NCBI RefSeq assembly: GCF_900156605.1
Contig: NZ_FTOA01000001.1
Span: forward strand, 496,001 to 560,000
Source: Insolitispirillum peregrinum
Lineage (GTDB): Bacteria > Pseudomonadota > Alphaproteobacteria > Rhodospirillales > Rhodospirillaceae
Length of the DNA: 64,000 nucleotides
Direction: 5' to 3'
Part shown: one piece after another, positions 26,115 through 35,080 of the stretch
Layout of the letters: every line of letters starts with the position of its first letter
How positions within the stretch are numbered: position 1 is the first letter of the stretch
Made by a program: the position numbers and the translations under genes
The notes under the pieces: model-generated
The model's database searches: none
Seen by the model: the letters and a program-made list of their open reading frames with translations, nothing else
Told to the model about the DNA's origin: nothing

Positions 26115-27983
26115 CTATTGAAATTCGACAACAGCAAAGCCATTCACCCGATTCAGCAGGATATGGCGCTGATGAAATGCCTTCAGGCCATCGTGGTTGC
26201 CAATGGTGATGATGGTGGCTTGCGGGAATTCCTCCAGCAAAAGTTCCATCATGCGAATTTCACTTTGCTGGGACAGGGAGTCGGTTGCTTCCTGAATGAA
26301 GATCCACTGCGGGCGATGCAGTAAAAGCCGCGCAAAACCAAGGCGTTGTTGTTCTCCACTGGCAAGAACCTGTTCCCAGTTTTCTGTCTCGTCCAGGCGT
26401 TTCCCGAGGGCGCCGAGGCCGACGCGTTGCAAAATGGCCTGCAAGTACTGATCATTGACCGGAGTGGGCAACCCCGGATAACAAACCGTATCGCGCAGGC
26501 TGCCAAGCGGCAAATAGGGGCGCTGGGTCATGAAAAAGATGCTGCCATCGACCGGCAGGGCGACGCTGCCGTTCCCCCATGGCCATAGTCCGGCAACGAC
26601 CTTGAACAGCTTGACCGCCGCACCGGAATCCCCGGTGATCAGCACGCGGTCGCCATAGTTGATATCGCAGTCAAAGGGCAGCAGGACAGGGCTGCCGTCC
26701 GGGTTGTTGACCGCAAGGGCGCGAAATGACAGGTGCGGCGTGTCATTGCGAGTGGTTGCGATCATGGGCGGTTCACCCTCGCTGCTGGCCTGACCCCGCT
26801 TGCGGGCGACGGCATCCAGAGCCTCGTGGAGCCCTTGCACACGCTCAACCGATGCTCGCCATTCTGCCACTTTGGCCAGGTTGTCGATGGGCCAGGAAAG
26901 GGCGGCAGCCATTTGCTGGAATGCCTGTGCCGTCTGCATCAGGCCTCCCAGCGAGATGGCCCCGGCGATGTAGCGAGGGGCTGCGATCAGGATCGGGAAA
27001 ACCTGCGACAGAACGGCCCAGCTGGAGACGAACAGAAAGATGTTGGACAGCGCGATGGTCTGGCGATCCCAGGCGCCTTTTGCTCCCCGGAACAATTCGA
27101 CAAAATGACGGCGTTCTCCGGCCTCGCCCCGCAGCAGGGCGATGGCCAACGAGTTTTCGCGGGCATGAACCAGACCAAAGCGGAAATCGGCTTCGGCGGT
27201 CTGGCGTCTGTTGACAGCGCGGACCAGTGGGCGGCCCAGCAGGACGGCGACGGTGGTGCCCAGTGCGGCATAGACCATTGCCACCCAGACCAGATGTCCG
27301 GGCAAATACAGTTCATGGCCGTTCAGATGGACTTCCGGCGGGCCGGACAGGGTCCACAGAATGTGGGTAAAGCTGACCAGCAACATGGCTGAATAGAGCA
27401 GGGAATGGGCCAGATCAATGGCGTATTCGGTGGTGATGCGAATGTCCTCGGCAATGCGTCCGTCGGGGTTGTCATGCTCGCCGGGGATTTGGGTCACCTG
27501 ATAATGCCGCCCGGATGCCATCCACTCATTGATCATCCGGCGGGTCAGCCAGCGCCGCCAACTGACCTGCAGGCGCCGTTTGACGCGTAAATGGGTGGTG
27601 ACGATGGTAACGTTGGCAACAACAATGATCGCAAGGACGCCGATCAGGGTCAGGAACTCCCCGAACATCCGCTGTTCCAGTGCGTCAAACAGGCGTTCAT
27701 TCCACAGGTTCAGGGCCACGGGCACCCCCACCTGTGCCCCGGTCAGGGTGATCAGCGCGGCGGTCATGCCCCAGGCATGCCATTTTTCGCGGGAATTCCA
27801 GTATGGGCCTGCCAGGGTGACGAACTGGCGAAAAAACACCCGCCAGCTTTGCATGGGATGACCTGCGCTGCTGTTGCCTGTCGGTGCGGGGTCGTGGTCG
27901 GCGTCCCCCCAGTGTGATGCCTCATCGGCGGGATGCGGAGGGGGCTCCGGGGTGGTGGTATGGGATGGCGGGTCGCGATCCAT
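26115..27983 (-). CDS. ABC transporter fusion (YddA/SbmA-BacA-related) with degenerate ATPase
   Basis: This protein of about 622 residues has an N-terminal membrane domain of the ABC_membrane_2/SbmA-BacA type, with NPDGRIAEDIRITTEYAIDL and the LVHARENSLAIALLRGE segment. A C-terminal nucleotide-binding domain follows. The ATPase is damaged at key sites. Walker A reads ITGDSGAAVKLFKVV (nt about 26595-26639) instead of GxxGxGKS/T. Walker B reads WIFIQEATDSLS, with Gln for the Mg-binding Asp (nt 26292-26294). The switch His is shifted (TIGNHDG). The signature ASGEQQRLGFARLLL is intact. It may be a non-hydrolysing or proton-driven variant, or a decaying gene; the frame is open throughout. ATG 27983 has AGGA at good spacing; ATG 27989 is an alternative. 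Confidence 0.88.
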   Translation of the reverse strand: MDRDPPSHTTTPEPPPHPADEASHWGDADHDPAPTGNSSAGHPMQSWRVFFRQFVTLAGPYWNSREKWHAWGMTAALITLTGAQVGVPVALNLWNERLFDALEQRMFGEFLTLIGVLAIIVVANVTIVTTHLRVKRRLQVSWRRWLTRRMINEWMASGRHYQVTQIPGEHDNPDGRIAEDIRITTEYAIDLAHSLLYSAMLLVSFTHILWTLSGPPEVHLNGHELYLPGHLVWVAMVYAALGTTVAVLLGRPLVRAVNRRQTAEADFRFGLVHARENSLAIALLRGEAGERRHFVELFRGAKGAWDRQTIALSNIFLFVSSWAVLSQVFPILIAAPRYIAGAISLGGLMQTAQAFQQMAAALSWPIDNLAKVAEWRASVERVQGLHEALDAVARKRGQASSEGEPPMIATTRNDTPHLSFRALAVNNPDGSPVLLPFDCDINYGDRVLITGDSGAAVKLFKVVAGLWPWGNGSVALPVDGSIFFMTQRPYLPLGSLRDTVCYPGLPTPVNDQYLQAILQRVGLGALGKRLDETENWEQVLASGEQQRLGFARLLLHRPQWIFIQEATDSLSQQSEIRMMELLLEEFPQATIITIGNHDGLKAFHQRHILLNRVNGFAVVEFQ

Positions 27984-28051
27984 GGACATTTCCTAACGCC
28001 CCTGATGGTTCGAGCCAACTTGCGAGGGGGGCTTGTGGCAGGCAAACTCCA

Positions 28052-28152
28052 GACCAGTGCGCCCTGAACATGCGTCAGGGATGATGGTCTGACTTTTTGA
28101 CCGGCTTCATCGTTGGTGCGAAAACTGAGGCTCGCCTGTTGCACGATACTCC
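28052..28152. repeat. Degraded family 3 repeat upstream of arfB
   Basis: GACCAGTGCGCCCTG, GCGTCAGG, TGGTCTGA, GTTGGTGCGAAAACTGAGG and TTGCACGATACTCC follow the order of family 3 copies but with many changes. It lies between the divergent ABC transporter and arfB genes. Confidence 0.4.
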
Positions 28153-28256
28153 GGGCATTACCCTTTTAAAGTATGGAAAAGATGGTTTTTTTTCCAGCCA
28201 TTTCCATTCGTGCTGTAAGATCTTCTGATGGCACCCGCAAGAAAGGAGAGACGGTG

Positions 28257-28688
28257 GTGGCGATTTATGTGACGCCGCGCATCATGCTGGATGAAAACGA
28301 GCTGGAAGAAACCTTCATTCGGGCCTCCGGGCCGGGTGGGCAGAATGTCAACAAGGTCTCTTCGGCGGTGCAGTTGCGTTTTGATGTTCGTCATTCCCCA
28401 TCCCTGCCGGACGCGGTGCGGCAGAGGCTGCTGGTGCTGGCAGGCAAACGGTTAACCCGGGATGGCGTTCTGGTCTTGTGTGCGCAAACGCATCGCAGTC
28501 AGGACCTGAACCGGCAGGAAGCCCTTGAACGATTGATCGCCCTGATCCGGCAGGCCTGTATCGTGCCGGTATCCCGGCACCCGACCAAGCCGACATTTGC
28601 ATCCCGCCAGCGGCGTCTGTCCGCCAAAGGACAGCGCTCTGTCACAAAAGGATTGCGCGGGCGGCCCGGTGTAGGGGGCGATGACTGA
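28257..28688 (+). CDS. arfB: ArfB (YaeJ), peptidyl-tRNA hydrolase for ribosome rescue
   Basis: This is a protein of about 143 residues that releases peptides from stalled non-stop ribosomes. The catalytic GGQ is in IRASGPGGQNVNKVSSAVQLRFD, followed by LVLCAQTHRSQDLNRQEAL. The basic C-terminal tail (TKPTFASRQRRLSAKGQRSVTKGLRGR) should enter the mRNA channel. I chose GTG at 28257, 7 bp after AGGAGA, because the length then matches ArfB (about 140 residues); the preceding GTG and upstream ATGs would add residues not found in the family. Confidence 0.92.
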   Translation: MAIYVTPRIMLDENELEETFIRASGPGGQNVNKVSSAVQLRFDVRHSPSLPDAVRQRLLVLAGKRLTRDGVLVLCAQTHRSQDLNRQEALERLIALIRQACIVPVSRHPTKPTFASRQRRLSAKGQRSVTKGLRGRPGVGGDD

Positions 28689-28909
28689 AGGGAAAATCAA
28701 TCATGGCATGCCCGGTGCCGAGGCATTTGCGCTCGCACCAGAAACGTCCCATGACCGGATAGCGGGAAATACTTATGGATATCTTGCCGTGTGATGGGGT
28801 GTGCCTCTGCCGGGACATATTTTTACCGGTTATCTGATATGCTCTTTTGTCTGCTCCTCTGTCTGCGTATAGTCCGATTGGATTACGGGGGCCGGTGAGG
28901 GTGAGCAAC

Positions 28910-30796
28910 GTGAACGGGGTTGGCAGACTGTTTCCCACGAAAGACCGAGGGCTTGCACCAGAACACCCGGACCATGCAGGGTGTGTGCAGGGGGCTCTCC
29001 CGGTCGAGTTGGGAAGTCGGTTGAATCATGCTTATCTGGGCGGGGGGCGCTGGCTGATCGCCGGGGCAACCGTCATCGCCACCGTTCTTGTGGCCTTGTC
29101 GATGGGAAGCCGGGTGGCGTGGTCATCGCTTGCCGTGTGGGCCGGCGCCTCTTTACTGCTGACCCTGGCGTTGGGGGTGGCCGTGACGGCTTTTGGGTCG
29201 TCTGGTGATCGTGATGTGAACCCGCGCATCTGGCGGTGGTGCTTTGTGGCTTTGTCAGCCCTGCAAGGCGTGGTGTGGGGGGGAGGGACCTGGTTTTCTT
29301 ATGTCGTGCCGGTCGATCAGGGGGCGATTGTCTATCTGGTCGCCCTGCTTGGCCTGATGGCGGTGGCTGCCGCCAGTCAGGCGGCGATCATTGTGGCGGC
29401 GTGGGCATTCGTGGTGCCTGCCGGGGGGCTGTTGGCCACGCGTGTCCTGTTGCAAGGGGGGGCATATGCGCCAGAGATCGCCGGGGCAGTGATTGGCGTC
29501 ACACTGCTGCTGTCCTGTATGGCGTGCCGTCTGTATCGCGCCTTGCGCACGGCGTTGATGCAGGATGAGCAAAACCGGCGGCTGGTGGTCGATCTCAGTC
29601 AGCGTGAACAGCATTTCCAGAACCTGATCGATAACGTTTCCGACCTGATTGCCGTCGTTGACCGGCGAGGCCAGATTTCCTTCCACAGCCCGTCTACCGA
29701 GCGTTTGCTGGGCGTTCGGCGGGATGCCCTGATCGGTCGCAATATCAGCGATATTGTGCACCCGGACGATCTGGTCGGGTTGATGGCTGATTTTGCCGCC
29801 TTGCTGCAGGATAACCAACGGGTTGCCAGTCGGGATGTCCAGCTTCGCCATATCAGTGGTGAATGGCGGGCGATGCATATTCACGGGCGTGCGCTGGTCT
29901 CGGAGATCGGTGCTGAAAGCATTGTCTTGTCCGCGCAGGATGCCACCGAGCAGATGAAGGTGCGCGAGACACTCCGCATCGCCAAAGAGCAGGCCGAAGC
30001 GATGGGGCGGGCAAAGACGGACTTTCTGGCGGTGATGAGCCATGAAATCCGCACGCCGATGAGTGGTATTATCGGCTTGATCGACCTGCTGAAAACGACC
30101 GGCCTGACCGAAAAGCAACGCGAGTACGTCGGGGCGCTGGATCGTGCAGGCGAGCATTTGTCTGACCTGTTGAACGATATTCTGGATTTCTCCAAGATCG
30201 AAGCCAACAAGCTGGAAAGCGAGCGGATTGTTTTCGACCTGCGCAAAATGCTGGGCGGGGTGATGGATATTTTCCGCGCCCGGGCCGAGGCGCAGGGGGT
30301 CAGGCTGGTTGCCCGGGTGTCGGACAGTCTGCCGCGATTGTGGACTGGCGATGTGCGGCATACCCGTCAGGTTCTGGCCAATTTGCTGGGGAATGCGGTC
30401 AAGTTTACCGAAACAGGCTATGTGGAAGTCTGCATTGATCGGGACGGAACGGCCGCGGATGGGCGGACGCTGTTAAAGATTGCCGTCGAAGATACCGGCA
30501 TTGGCATTGCCGACGACAAGCTGTCACATATTTTCGAGCCGTTCGCGCAGGCGGATGCATCACCGTCGCGGCGGCATGGTGGAACCGGGCTGGGGCTGGC
30601 CATCAGCCAGCGGCTGGTCGGATTTGATGCAGGGCCGGATCTGGGTGGTGAGCCGTCTGGGCCGCGGCAGTACGTTCTTTGTGGTATTACCTCTGGAAGA
30701 GGGGGTGTCTTCGGGGGCTGCCGAGCATGCTCCACCGGCAACCCGTCGTCCGCACGAAGGCTATCGCTTCGCCGACAGCGAAGTGCTGGTGGTTGA
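28910..30796 (+). CDS. Hybrid histidine kinase, N-terminal part (frame broken near 30623)
   Basis: This is the first part of a hybrid kinase. Membrane helices fill about residues 30-210 (5-6 segments such as WLIAGATVIATVLVALSM). A PAS domain follows (FQNLIDNVSDLIAVVDRRGQISFHSPSTERLLG), then HisKA with AVMSHEIRTPMSGIIGL and the ATPase with LLGNAVKFTETG, EDTGIGIADDKLSHIFEPF and GGTGLGLAISQRLVG. After 30622 this frame becomes a nonsense tail (FDAGPDLGGEPSGPRQ...). The expected LMQGRIWVVSRLGRGSTF continues in another frame, so removing one T from TTT at 30623-30625 restores it. GTG 28910 has GAGGG upstream; the exact start is uncertain. Confidence 0.8.
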   Translation: MNGVGRLFPTKDRGLAPEHPDHAGCVQGALPVELGSRLNHAYLGGGRWLIAGATVIATVLVALSMGSRVAWSSLAVWAGASLLLTLALGVAVTAFGSSGDRDVNPRIWRWCFVALSALQGVVWGGGTWFSYVVPVDQGAIVYLVALLGLMAVAAASQAAIIVAAWAFVVPAGGLLATRVLLQGGAYAPEIAGAVIGVTLLLSCMACRLYRALRTALMQDEQNRRLVVDLSQREQHFQNLIDNVSDLIAVVDRRGQISFHSPSTERLLGVRRDALIGRNISDIVHPDDLVGLMADFAALLQDNQRVASRDVQLRHISGEWRAMHIHGRALVSEIGAESIVLSAQDATEQMKVRETLRIAKEQAEAMGRAKTDFLAVMSHEIRTPMSGIIGLIDLLKTTGLTEKQREYVGALDRAGEHLSDLLNDILDFSKIEANKLESERIVFDLRKMLGGVMDIFRARAEAQGVRLVARVSDSLPRLWTGDVRHTRQVLANLLGNAVKFTETGYVEVCIDRDGTAADGRTLLKIAVEDTGIGIADDKLSHIFEPFAQADASPSRRHGGTGLGLAISQRLVGFDAGPDLGGEPSGPRQYVLCGITSGRGGVFGGCRACSTGNPSSARRLSLRRQRSAGG

Positions 30797-31571
30797 TGAC
30801 AGTGACCTGAACCGGCTGGTGATCGGGGACATGCTGCACAGTCTGGGTCTGCGGGTGAATACGGCGGCCAATGGTGCCGAAGCGGTTGAGAAGTTTGCTG
30901 ATGGGGCCTATGCACTGGTTTTCCTGGATATCCAGATGCCGGTGATGGACGGCTTTGCCGCCGCCGAGGCGATGCGGGAATGCGAAGAGTTCGCCAGGCG
31001 CCCCCATTGTCCGATCATCGCCCTGTCGGCAACGGCTTTGAAAGATGATCAGGAGAGGGCGCTGGAGGCTGGCTGTGATGACTATCTGGTCAAGCCGATG
31101 CGCAAGGAGTCTCTGATTGCCTTGCTGAAAACCTATCTGCCGATGCTGGAAAACACCCCGGATGCCGGCGCAGCGTCTGCGGTGCAGGCGTTGTTTAACG
31201 AAGATATCCCGGTTCCGGTGCTGGAGCCGGAGCTGTTACCGCTGTTGCCGTCCTTTTTTGCCCATCTGGACAATGAAACGGCTCAGTTGGTGGAGGCGCT
31301 GGAGAAGAATGATATTCTGGCGCTGGAAAGGGTTGCCCATCAGGCAAAGGGCAATGCGATGCTGTTTGGCTTTCAGGCGCTGGTTGACATTCTGCGCGGC
31401 CTAGAATTCGCGGCGCGGGCAGAACGGGAAGGCGATGCCTTGCGGGATGAACTGTCGCTGGAAGAGCGTCTGGCAACCATTCTGCGCGAAGTCGAGCAAC
31501 TGCGGAAAAGTTGCATGAATCAAGGCTTTCTTGGCTCGACAGACAAAACTGTGCCGGTGCGTGCGGAATAA
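30627..31571 (+). CDS. Hybrid histidine kinase, C-terminal part: receiver and HPt domains
   Basis: This is the continuation of the preceding kinase after a one-base frameshift. It begins with the end of the ATPase (MQGRIWVVSRLGRGSTFFVVLPLEEG). It then has a receiver with VLVVDDSDLNRLVIGDML, phospho-Asp in VFLDIQMPVMDG and Lys in DDYLVKPMRKESL. An HPt domain follows with its His in VAHQAKGNAMLFGF. The start given is only the first ATG in this frame after the break. The intact product would be HK-REC-HPt, a phosphorelay kinase. Whether the break is a sequence error, a recent mutation or recoding cannot be told from one sequence. Confidence 0.78.
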   Translation: MQGRIWVVSRLGRGSTFFVVLPLEEGVSSGAAEHAPPATRRPHEGYRFADSEVLVVDDSDLNRLVIGDMLHSLGLRVNTAANGAEAVEKFADGAYALVFLDIQMPVMDGFAAAEAMRECEEFARRPHCPIIALSATALKDDQERALEAGCDDYLVKPMRKESLIALLKTYLPMLENTPDAGAASAVQALFNEDIPVPVLEPELLPLLPSFFAHLDNETAQLVEALEKNDILALERVAHQAKGNAMLFGFQALVDILRGLEFAARAEREGDALRDELSLEERLATILREVEQLRKSCMNQGFLGSTDKTVPVRAE

Positions 31572-31644
31572 TTCGTAACAGTTCGCTAGGATGGCTTGTG
31601 CCTCCCCTTGTGCTTCCAGTCCTGTGTGACGAGGGCGAGGTTCC

Positions 31645-34164
31645 GTGGATTGTTGCCGCAAGACACGGGTCGCAAGACATGGAGAGTACCGTTCAACAAT
31701 GATGCGCCCGCCATTTTCCGATCTTCCGGTTTCTTCTGCTCTGCCGCGGGCCACTGGCCCGCAGCCGCAAGAGCACGCACCGTGCCGGATTTTGGTCGTC
31801 GATGATAATGCCGGTGATGCCCGACTGGCGCAGGTTGCATTGGCGAGTGCCCCCACCTCTTTGCCCTATCAGGTTACGATTGTCGAAACGCTGGCCGAGG
31901 CTTTGCTGGTTCTGGGTCGGCAGGTGTTCGATGCTGCATTGTTGGACATGGGGTTACCCGATTGCCGGGGGATCGAAACGGTGCAGCGGTTTGTCGCTGC
32001 AGCACCGCGATTGCCGGTGGTGGTGCTGACCGGGATTGATGACGATGAAACTGGCTTGGCGGCGGTGTCTGTCGGTGCTCAGGACTACCTGATCAAAGGC
32101 AGTCTGGCTGGCGCTCAGCTCCACCGGGCTTTGTCCCATGCCATCAGCCGCAAGCAGATTGAGGCCCGGTTGCGGGCCAATGAAGATCAGCAGCGCGCGA
32201 TCCTGGCTGCCAGTCCGATGGGGGTGGCGGTGGTCAGCCCGGACGGGACATTCCTGTTCACGAATGCCCGGTTGCGGAGCATCCTCGGGATGGCGACCAG
32301 TGAGGGGGGCCTGCTGAGTCACTTTTATCGTGATCCGGATCAATATCAGGCGCAGGCCGCAGGGGTGATCCGGGGTGAGGGAGCAGACGGTCAGTCGGTT
32401 GAGCTGATACGATCCGACGGGGTTGGCATTCGGGTGGTGCAAACCTGTAATCTCACAAGATGGAATGATCAGTCAGCCCTGCTGTTCTGGATACAGGAAG
32501 ATGAGACGGTCGCCGCCCCGGCAGCCATCCCTGCGCCGCTGTCCATCCCGGCGACCAGACCCCCCGAAGGGCCGCAAGCGTTGGCGCAGGCGAAAAGCGA
32601 GCTTTTGGCCATGCTGAGTCACGAAATCCGCACGCCGATGGTGGGGATTCTGGGCATGGTCCGTCTTTTGCTGGACTCTGCTCTGGATGCTCGCCAGCAG
32701 GACTGGGCCGAGACGATTGCTTACTCTGGCGAAGCGCTGGTGGCCATTCTGGATGATATCTTTGATTTGTCCAAGCTGGAGGCCGGTCAGGTCAAGCTCG
32801 AGCAGCAACCCTTTGACGTCCGTCGCACCATCGAAGGGGTCATTGGCCTGATGTCGTCGCGGGCACAGGAAAAGGGGCTGCGCGTTAGTTTGCGTCTGTC
32901 CAAGGCCCTGCCCAGAACCGTGACGGGCGATGCCCGTCGTCTGCGGCAGGTGTTGCTGAACCTGTTGTCCAATGCCATCAAGTTCAGTCATCAGGGCAAC
33001 ATCTTGCTCAGCGTCGATGATGCCGGGTGGGATACGGTCGGGAATGCGCAGGTCCGCTTTACGGTGACAGACTCTGGTCCGGGAATTGCCCCGGCCATTC
33101 TGTCCCGGCTTTTTGCCGATGCTCCGCCGGTGACAATGGGCGATGGTGAACGGATTTATGGTGGTCGTGGACTGGGGCTGACGATCTGCCGCCGTCTGGT
33201 CAGCTTGATGAAGGGCGAGATTGGCGTTGACAGTGTGGTCGGGCGGGGGAGTGCATTCTGGTTCTGTGTGCCGTTGGGGGTGTCGCACGAAACCATTCGG
33301 CTGCCGTCGGTGGCGGTGCCGTCGCAACCGCCCCTGTCGGTGGCCCCGCCTGCTTCGCGGGCCTCCGGCCCTCTGACCATCCTGCTGGTCGAAGATAATC
33401 CGGTGAACCAAAAGGTGGTTTGCAGCTTTTTGCTCAAGCGCGACTATCAGGTCGTTTTGGCCCATGACGGATATGAAGGCGTTGAACGGGCCAGCCGTCA
33501 GCGCTTTGATGTCATCCTGATGGATGTTCAGATGCCCCGCATGGATGGCTTGCAGGCAACGTCTGCGATCCGGGCTTTGGGAGGCGAGCTGGGGCGCGTG
33601 CCGATCATTGCCCTGACCGCCAACGTGATGATGGAGGACGCCAGGGTTTGCCTTGATGCCGGTATGGATGCCTTTCTGGCCAAACCGCTGACCATGCAGG
33701 CGCTGTATGGCACCATTGATCAGGTCCTCAGCGCCCGGCATCCTGCGAAGAGTGACGTGGGTTTGCCTGCCCCACGGGCTGATGTCCAGCTGGCCGAGAT
33801 ATTGAAAATACAAAAAGAAACATTAAACAGGTTGCAGCGCGATCTGGGGCAGGATTTTCTTTCTTCCCTTCTCGGTGATTTCGTGGCTCAGGGCCGGGAG
33901 CACTTTGCTCTGATGGGCTCTCTGTTTGATCGACGTGATACAAATTTCTCCGAGACGGAAATCATTCTGGCACAGCAGGCCGCTCATCAGATTGGCACCA
34001 TGGCCAAAAGCTTTGGCTTGGGGCAACTGTTGGTCGATGCCGAGGAAGTCGAGGACTATCTGTCCCGTCATGATGTCGTTTCCAGCGGTGAAGTCTATTC
34101 CCGGTGTCAGAAGTCTTTTGAGCAGAGCGTTCAGGTTTTAAGGGAGTTGTTTCCTGTTTCATGA
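31645..34164 (+). CDS. Soluble hybrid histidine kinase, REC-PAS-HK-REC-HPt
   Basis: This 839-residue cytosolic kinase has no membrane helices. It has an N-terminal receiver (ILVVDDNAGDARLAQ, phospho-Asp in ALLDMGLPDCRG), then PAS (QQRAILAASPMGVAVVSPDG) and HisKA (AMLSHEIRTPMVGILGM). The ATPase has NLLSNAIKFSHQG, TDSGPGIAPA and GGRGLGLTICRRLV. A second receiver ([38 protein letters not shown]) follows, and an HPt-like tail with AAHQIGTMAKSFGL, where Gly-Thr replaces the usual Lys-Gly after the His. GTG 31645 has GCGAGG upstream; ATG 31699 is an alternative. It lies 73 bp after the split kinase and ahead of a response regulator, forming a signalling cluster. Confidence 0.92.
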   Translation: MDCCRKTRVARHGEYRSTMMRPPFSDLPVSSALPRATGPQPQEHAPCRILVVDDNAGDARLAQVALASAPTSLPYQVTIVETLAEALLVLGRQVFDAALLDMGLPDCRGIETVQRFVAAAPRLPVVVLTGIDDDETGLAAVSVGAQDYLIKGSLAGAQLHRALSHAISRKQIEARLRANEDQQRAILAASPMGVAVVSPDGTFLFTNARLRSILGMATSEGGLLSHFYRDPDQYQAQAAGVIRGEGADGQSVELIRSDGVGIRVVQTCNLTRWNDQSALLFWIQEDETVAAPAAIPAPLSIPATRPPEGPQALAQAKSELLAMLSHEIRTPMVGILGMVRLLLDSALDARQQDWAETIAYSGEALVAILDDIFDLSKLEAGQVKLEQQPFDVRRTIEGVIGLMSSRAQEKGLRVSLRLSKALPRTVTGDARRLRQVLLNLLSNAIKFSHQGNILLSVDDAGWDTVGNAQVRFTVTDSGPGIAPAILSRLFADAPPVTMGDGERIYGGRGLGLTICRRLVSLMKGEIGVDSVVGRGSAFWFCVPLGVSHETIRLPSVAVPSQPPLSVAPPASRASGPLTILLVEDNPVNQKVVCSFLLKRDYQVVLAHDGYEGVERASRQRFDVILMDVQMPRMDGLQATSAIRALGGELGRVPIIALTANVMMEDARVCLDAGMDAFLAKPLTMQALYGTIDQVLSARHPAKSDVGLPAPRADVQLAEILKIQKETLNRLQRDLGQDFLSSLLGDFVAQGREHFALMGSLFDRRDTNFSETEIILAQQAAHQIGTMAKSFGLGQLLVDAEEVEDYLSRHDVVSSGEVYSRCQKSFEQSVQVLRELFPVS

Positions 34165-34404
34165 GTGGCGCAAAATATATGTTTAAACAAGATGTCGTTT
34201 GTGTGCTTTTCAATGCGCCGGGCGTTTGGGTCTGGTGCATTGGGACCATGGCCTGTGATCTGCCCGACGGGAAATATTCGTCTGGATGCTCATAAATCAT
34301 TGTCTTCTCTTGCGCTTTGCGTTGTGTCTGTGGCAATTATGGTCATAATGGCTTGTCTGGGCAGTTGGCGCTCCGGCATGATTAGGATAGGGCCTCGTGT
34401 GGTT

Positions 34405-34827
34405 ATGGATATCCTGCTCGTAGAAGATAATCCTGGGGATGCCCGCCTGGCTGCCGAAGCTTTCAAGGAAGGTTCGGTGCCGACACGCTTGCATGTCGTA
34501 CAGGATGGTATCGAGGCCCTGTCGTTTTTACGTCGGCAGGGCGCTTACGAAGCCGTGCCGCGTCCCCATCTGGTGCTGCTGGACCTGAATCTCCCCCGCA
34601 AAGACGGGCGCGAGGTGTTGGCCGAGATCAAGGACGATCCTGCCCTGTGCCGTATTCCGGTGATTGTGCTGACCACCTCGCAGGCAGAAAGCGATATCAA
34701 CCGCTCTTATGAACTTCATGCCAATTGCTACATCGTCAAGCCGGTTGATTTTGACCGCTTCATTGACGTGGTGAAGGGAATTGAAGATTTCTGGTGCTCG
34801 CTGGTCAAGCTGCCGCCGCTGAATTAG
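34405..34827 (+). CDS. Single-domain response regulator (Rcp1-like)
   Basis: This is a 140-residue receiver: [14 protein letters not shown], phospho-Asp in [17 protein letters not shown], Thr in [12 protein letters not shown] and Lys in [16 protein letters not shown]. The long insert around [13 protein letters not shown] is typical of Rcp1-type regulators that serve phytochrome-like kinases. The ATG at 34405 starts exactly at the receiver strand; the longer upstream frame looks non-coding. The stop TAG (34825-34827) is the first triplet of a family 3 repeat. Confidence 0.9.
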   Translation: MDILLVEDNPGDARLAAEAFKEGSVPTRLHVVQDGIEALSFLRRQGAYEAVPRPHLVLLDLNLPRKDGREVLAEIKDDPALCRIPVIVLTTSQAESDINRSYELHANCYIVKPVDFDRFIDVVKGIEDFWCSLVKLPPLN

Positions 34828-34911
34828 GGCATCGTGCGCCAGCGCGGTTCCGATTTTGCGCAAAATTACTGCGATAAATCAAGAAATTAGAGCTGTGAGT
34901 GTGCCTCACGT
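34825..34911. repeat. Family 3 repeat at the 3' end of the response regulator gene
   Basis: TAGGGCATCGTGCGCC, GCGGTTCCGATTTTGCGCAAAATTACTGCG and TTAGAGCTGTGAGTGTGCC parallel the reverse complement of the 56858-56989 element. It is immediately followed by MITE copy 4. Confidence 0.55.
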
Positions 34912-35070
34912 CACAGTACACGACAGCTGGTGAAATCAGTGCAGGCTGCCGCCTGAACCGCTCGGGCCTCAGGCCCCGAACCCCTATTTCAATATCAAAT
35001 CAATGGGGTCTGGGGCCTCAAGGCCCCAGCGAGGTTTGGAGCAGCGCTCCATGATCTTTTTGTTCTACAC
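34912..35070 (+). repeat. MITE-like element, copy 4 (family 2)
   Basis: It starts CACAGTACACGACAG and contains GTGCAGGCTGCCGCCTGA, a CAATATCAAATCAATGGGG centre, GGGGCCTCAAGGCCCC and TGGAGCAGCGCTCCA, in the same orientation as copy 1. The right terminal repeat is decayed (TTGTTCTACAC). Confidence 0.75.
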
Positions 35071-35080
35071 GCGGAAGCTC

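Noticed and set aside
7703-35070. Family 2 repeats as insertion sequences with transposase remnants
   Set aside because: The copies are under 180 bp and contain no protein-like frame, so only a non-autonomous element can be supported.
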